DNA from: HGM13006 sp964518645
Lineage (GTDB): Bacteria > Bacillota > Clostridia > Oscillospirales > Oscillospiraceae
Reading direction: 5' to 3'
NCBI GenBank assembly: GCA_964518645.1
Contig: CAZFGL010000022.1
Location: 1 to 22,881 of the forward strand
DNA: 22,881 nt
Shown: positions 22,096-22,881 of the stretch, one piece after another
Layout of the letters: each line of letters begins with the position of its first letter
Position numbering within the stretch: position 1 is the stretch's first letter
Notes under the pieces: model-generated
Databases searched by the model: none
Seen by the model: the letters and a program-made list of their open reading frames with translations, nothing else
Told to the model about the DNA's origin: nothing
Position numbers and translations under genes: made by a program

Positions 22096-22758
22096 GTGTC
22101 TCAGTCTTTCGTGAAAGTGAGTCGCTGCGCTTTGTTTGTACTGATTTTGGAATTGATCGGCACTGTGGCCTTCTCCGTCTCCGGTGCCATGACAGCCATG
22201 AAAAAGAATATGGATATTTTCGGTGTAATGATTCTGGGACTTACCACTGCGGTGGGCGGCGGTGTGATCCGGGATCTGGTACTGGGCATCACGCCCCCTG
22301 CTACCTTTCAGAATCCCGTTTATGCAATCACCGCCCTGATTACCGCGGTGATCGTGTTTCTTCCGGTGGTACAGCAGTTGTTTCATCGGTTCCAGCGGGC
22401 ATATGATATTCTGATGCTGCTCATGGATTCTCTCGGTCTTGGAATTTTCAGCGTCATCGGTGTGCAGGCCGCATACAATCTTTCCGGGGATTTCAATCTG
22501 TTCCTTATGGCCTTTGTGGGCGTGGTCACCGGTGTCGGTGGTGGCGTGATCCGGGACATGATGGCAGGAAACACCCCCTATATATTTGTAAAGCATATCT
22601 ATGCCTGTGCTTCTCTGGCCGGCGCTCTGCTCTGCTCCGTGCTTTGGAAATCCGCAAGTGCCCCTGTTGCCATGGCCGCCGGCATGATCGTGGTACTGGC
22701 GATCCGTCTCCTCTCCGCCCATTTCCGCTGGAGTCTGCCGAAGGCACATATGGTATAA
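22096..22758 (+). CDS. TRIC-type (UPF0126) seven-helix membrane protein
   Basis: The product of about 205-220 residues has two copies of the UPF0126 unit: ELIGTVAFSVSGAMTAMKKNMDIFGV with GGGVIRDLVLG, and SLGLGIFSVIGVQ with GVGGGVIRDMMAG. This is the fold of prokaryotic trimeric intracellular cation channels, permeable to monovalent cations; other members have been proposed as glycine or amino-acid transporters. The start is uncertain: GTG at 22096 is the longest choice, but a promoter appears to overlap it and no ribosome site is seen. GTG at 22111 or TTG at 22135 would give lengths nearer the family norm. It is divergent from the TIR operon and followed by a tRNA gene. Confidence 0.88.
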   Translation: MSQSFVKVSRCALFVLILELIGTVAFSVSGAMTAMKKNMDIFGVMILGLTTAVGGGVIRDLVLGITPPATFQNPVYAITALITAVIVFLPVVQQLFHRFQRAYDILMLLMDSLGLGIFSVIGVQAAYNLSGDFNLFLMAFVGVVTGVGGGVIRDMMAGNTPYIFVKHIYACASLAGALLCSVLWKSASAPVAMAAGMIVVLAIRLLSAHFRWSLPKAHMV

Positions 22759-22791
22759 AATAATTCTTTTGCAGGATTACCGCCATAGCTC

Positions 22792-22820
22792 TTGACAAAT
22801 GGATAAAAAACTGATATTAT
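22792..22820 (+). promoter_or_regulatory. Promoter of the tRNA-Ser gene
   Basis: Consensus TTGACA (22792-22797), 17-base spacer and TATTAT (22815-22820), 14 bases before the tRNA. This is the strongest promoter in the window by consensus match. Confidence 0.85.
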
Positions 22821-22834
22821 AACCCAGTCGATTC

Positions 22835-22881
22835 GGAGAGATGTCCGAGCGGTTTAAGGAGCCGGTCTTGAAAACCGGTGA
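22835..22881 (+). tRNA. tRNA-Ser (anticodon UGA), 5' part, cut by window edge
   Basis: The sequence starts GGAGAGATGTCCGAGCGG, typical of bacterial tRNA-Ser, with the D arm containing GGTTTAAGG. The anticodon stem CCGGT / ACCGG encloses loop CTTGAAA, giving anticodon TGA. The variable arm, T arm and acceptor 3' end lie beyond the window. tRNA genes can be integration sites, but none can be judged here. Confidence 0.93.

Noticed and set aside
21934..22749. 271-codon minus-strand frame opposite the TRIC-type gene, rich in His and Gly
   Set aside because: It mirrors a clear seven-helix UPF0126 protein, and its low-complexity polar composition is what the complement of hydrophobic codons gives.
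22835..22881. tRNA-Ser as a possible integration site for a mobile element
   Set aside because: No integrase, attachment repeat or phage gene is visible, and the tRNA 3' end is outside the window.

Overview
The window looks like chromosome of a Gram-positive anaerobe of the class Clostridia, probably a gut Oscillospirales-type organism. Base composition is moderate and most genes have strong AGGAGG-type ribosome sites. Lone half-size ChrA pairs, DegV, BspA-type leucine-rich repeats and zinc-ribbon SPFH proteins are all common in that group. This placement is inference, because no rRNA is present. No insertion sequence, phage gene or CRISPR array is visible.

Layout. (1) 1-2185, minus: a tightly overlapping operon of a 55-residue membrane protein, a YgjP-type metalloprotein, two half-size ChrA transporters and the start of ruvC (cut by the window edge). 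(2) 2264-4112, minus: an M19 dipeptidase coupled to a class-A-beta-lactamase-like serine hydrolase. (3) 4184-5959, plus, divergent from (2): a class I glutamine-amidotransferase-like C26 hydrolase coupled to a self-processing P1/DmpA aminopeptidase. (4) 5940-12230, minus: a GNAT acetyltransferase and a complete peptide/nickel-type ABC importer in the order binding protein, permease, permease, ATPase, ATPase. (5) 12542-13454, plus: an AraC-family regulator divergent from the importer. (6) 13455-14060, minus: a C39-like cysteine peptidase. (7) 14117-14687, minus: an HdeD/DUF308 membrane protein with a structured leader. (8) 14977-15953, plus: a DegV protein with its own promoter and terminator. 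(9) 16059-21995, minus: a three-gene operon of a TIR/leucine-rich-repeat receptor-like protein, an SPFH protein with seven zinc ribbons, and a four-helix membrane protein. (10) 22069-22758, plus: a TRIC/UPF0126 membrane protein, then the start of a tRNA-Ser(UGA) gene.

Regions 2-6 read as a peptide-use island: import of oligopeptides, several peptidases of different chemistry, and a regulator transcribed divergently from the importer. Repeated TTGCAA motifs lie in the shared regulatory region and at both candidate -35 sites.

The most unusual part is region 9. Joined in frame, the first gene would encode about 1044 residues: zinc ribbon, cytoplasmic TIR domain, TPR and charged helix, one membrane segment, then sixteen leucine-rich repeats. 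That is a Toll-like-receptor arrangement with the termini reversed. In this sequence the gene is split by a perfect 217-bp tandem duplication inside the TIR domain. Because 217 is not a multiple of three, the frame is broken; loss of one copy would restore it exactly. This could be a recent mutation, a reversible switch or an assembly error.
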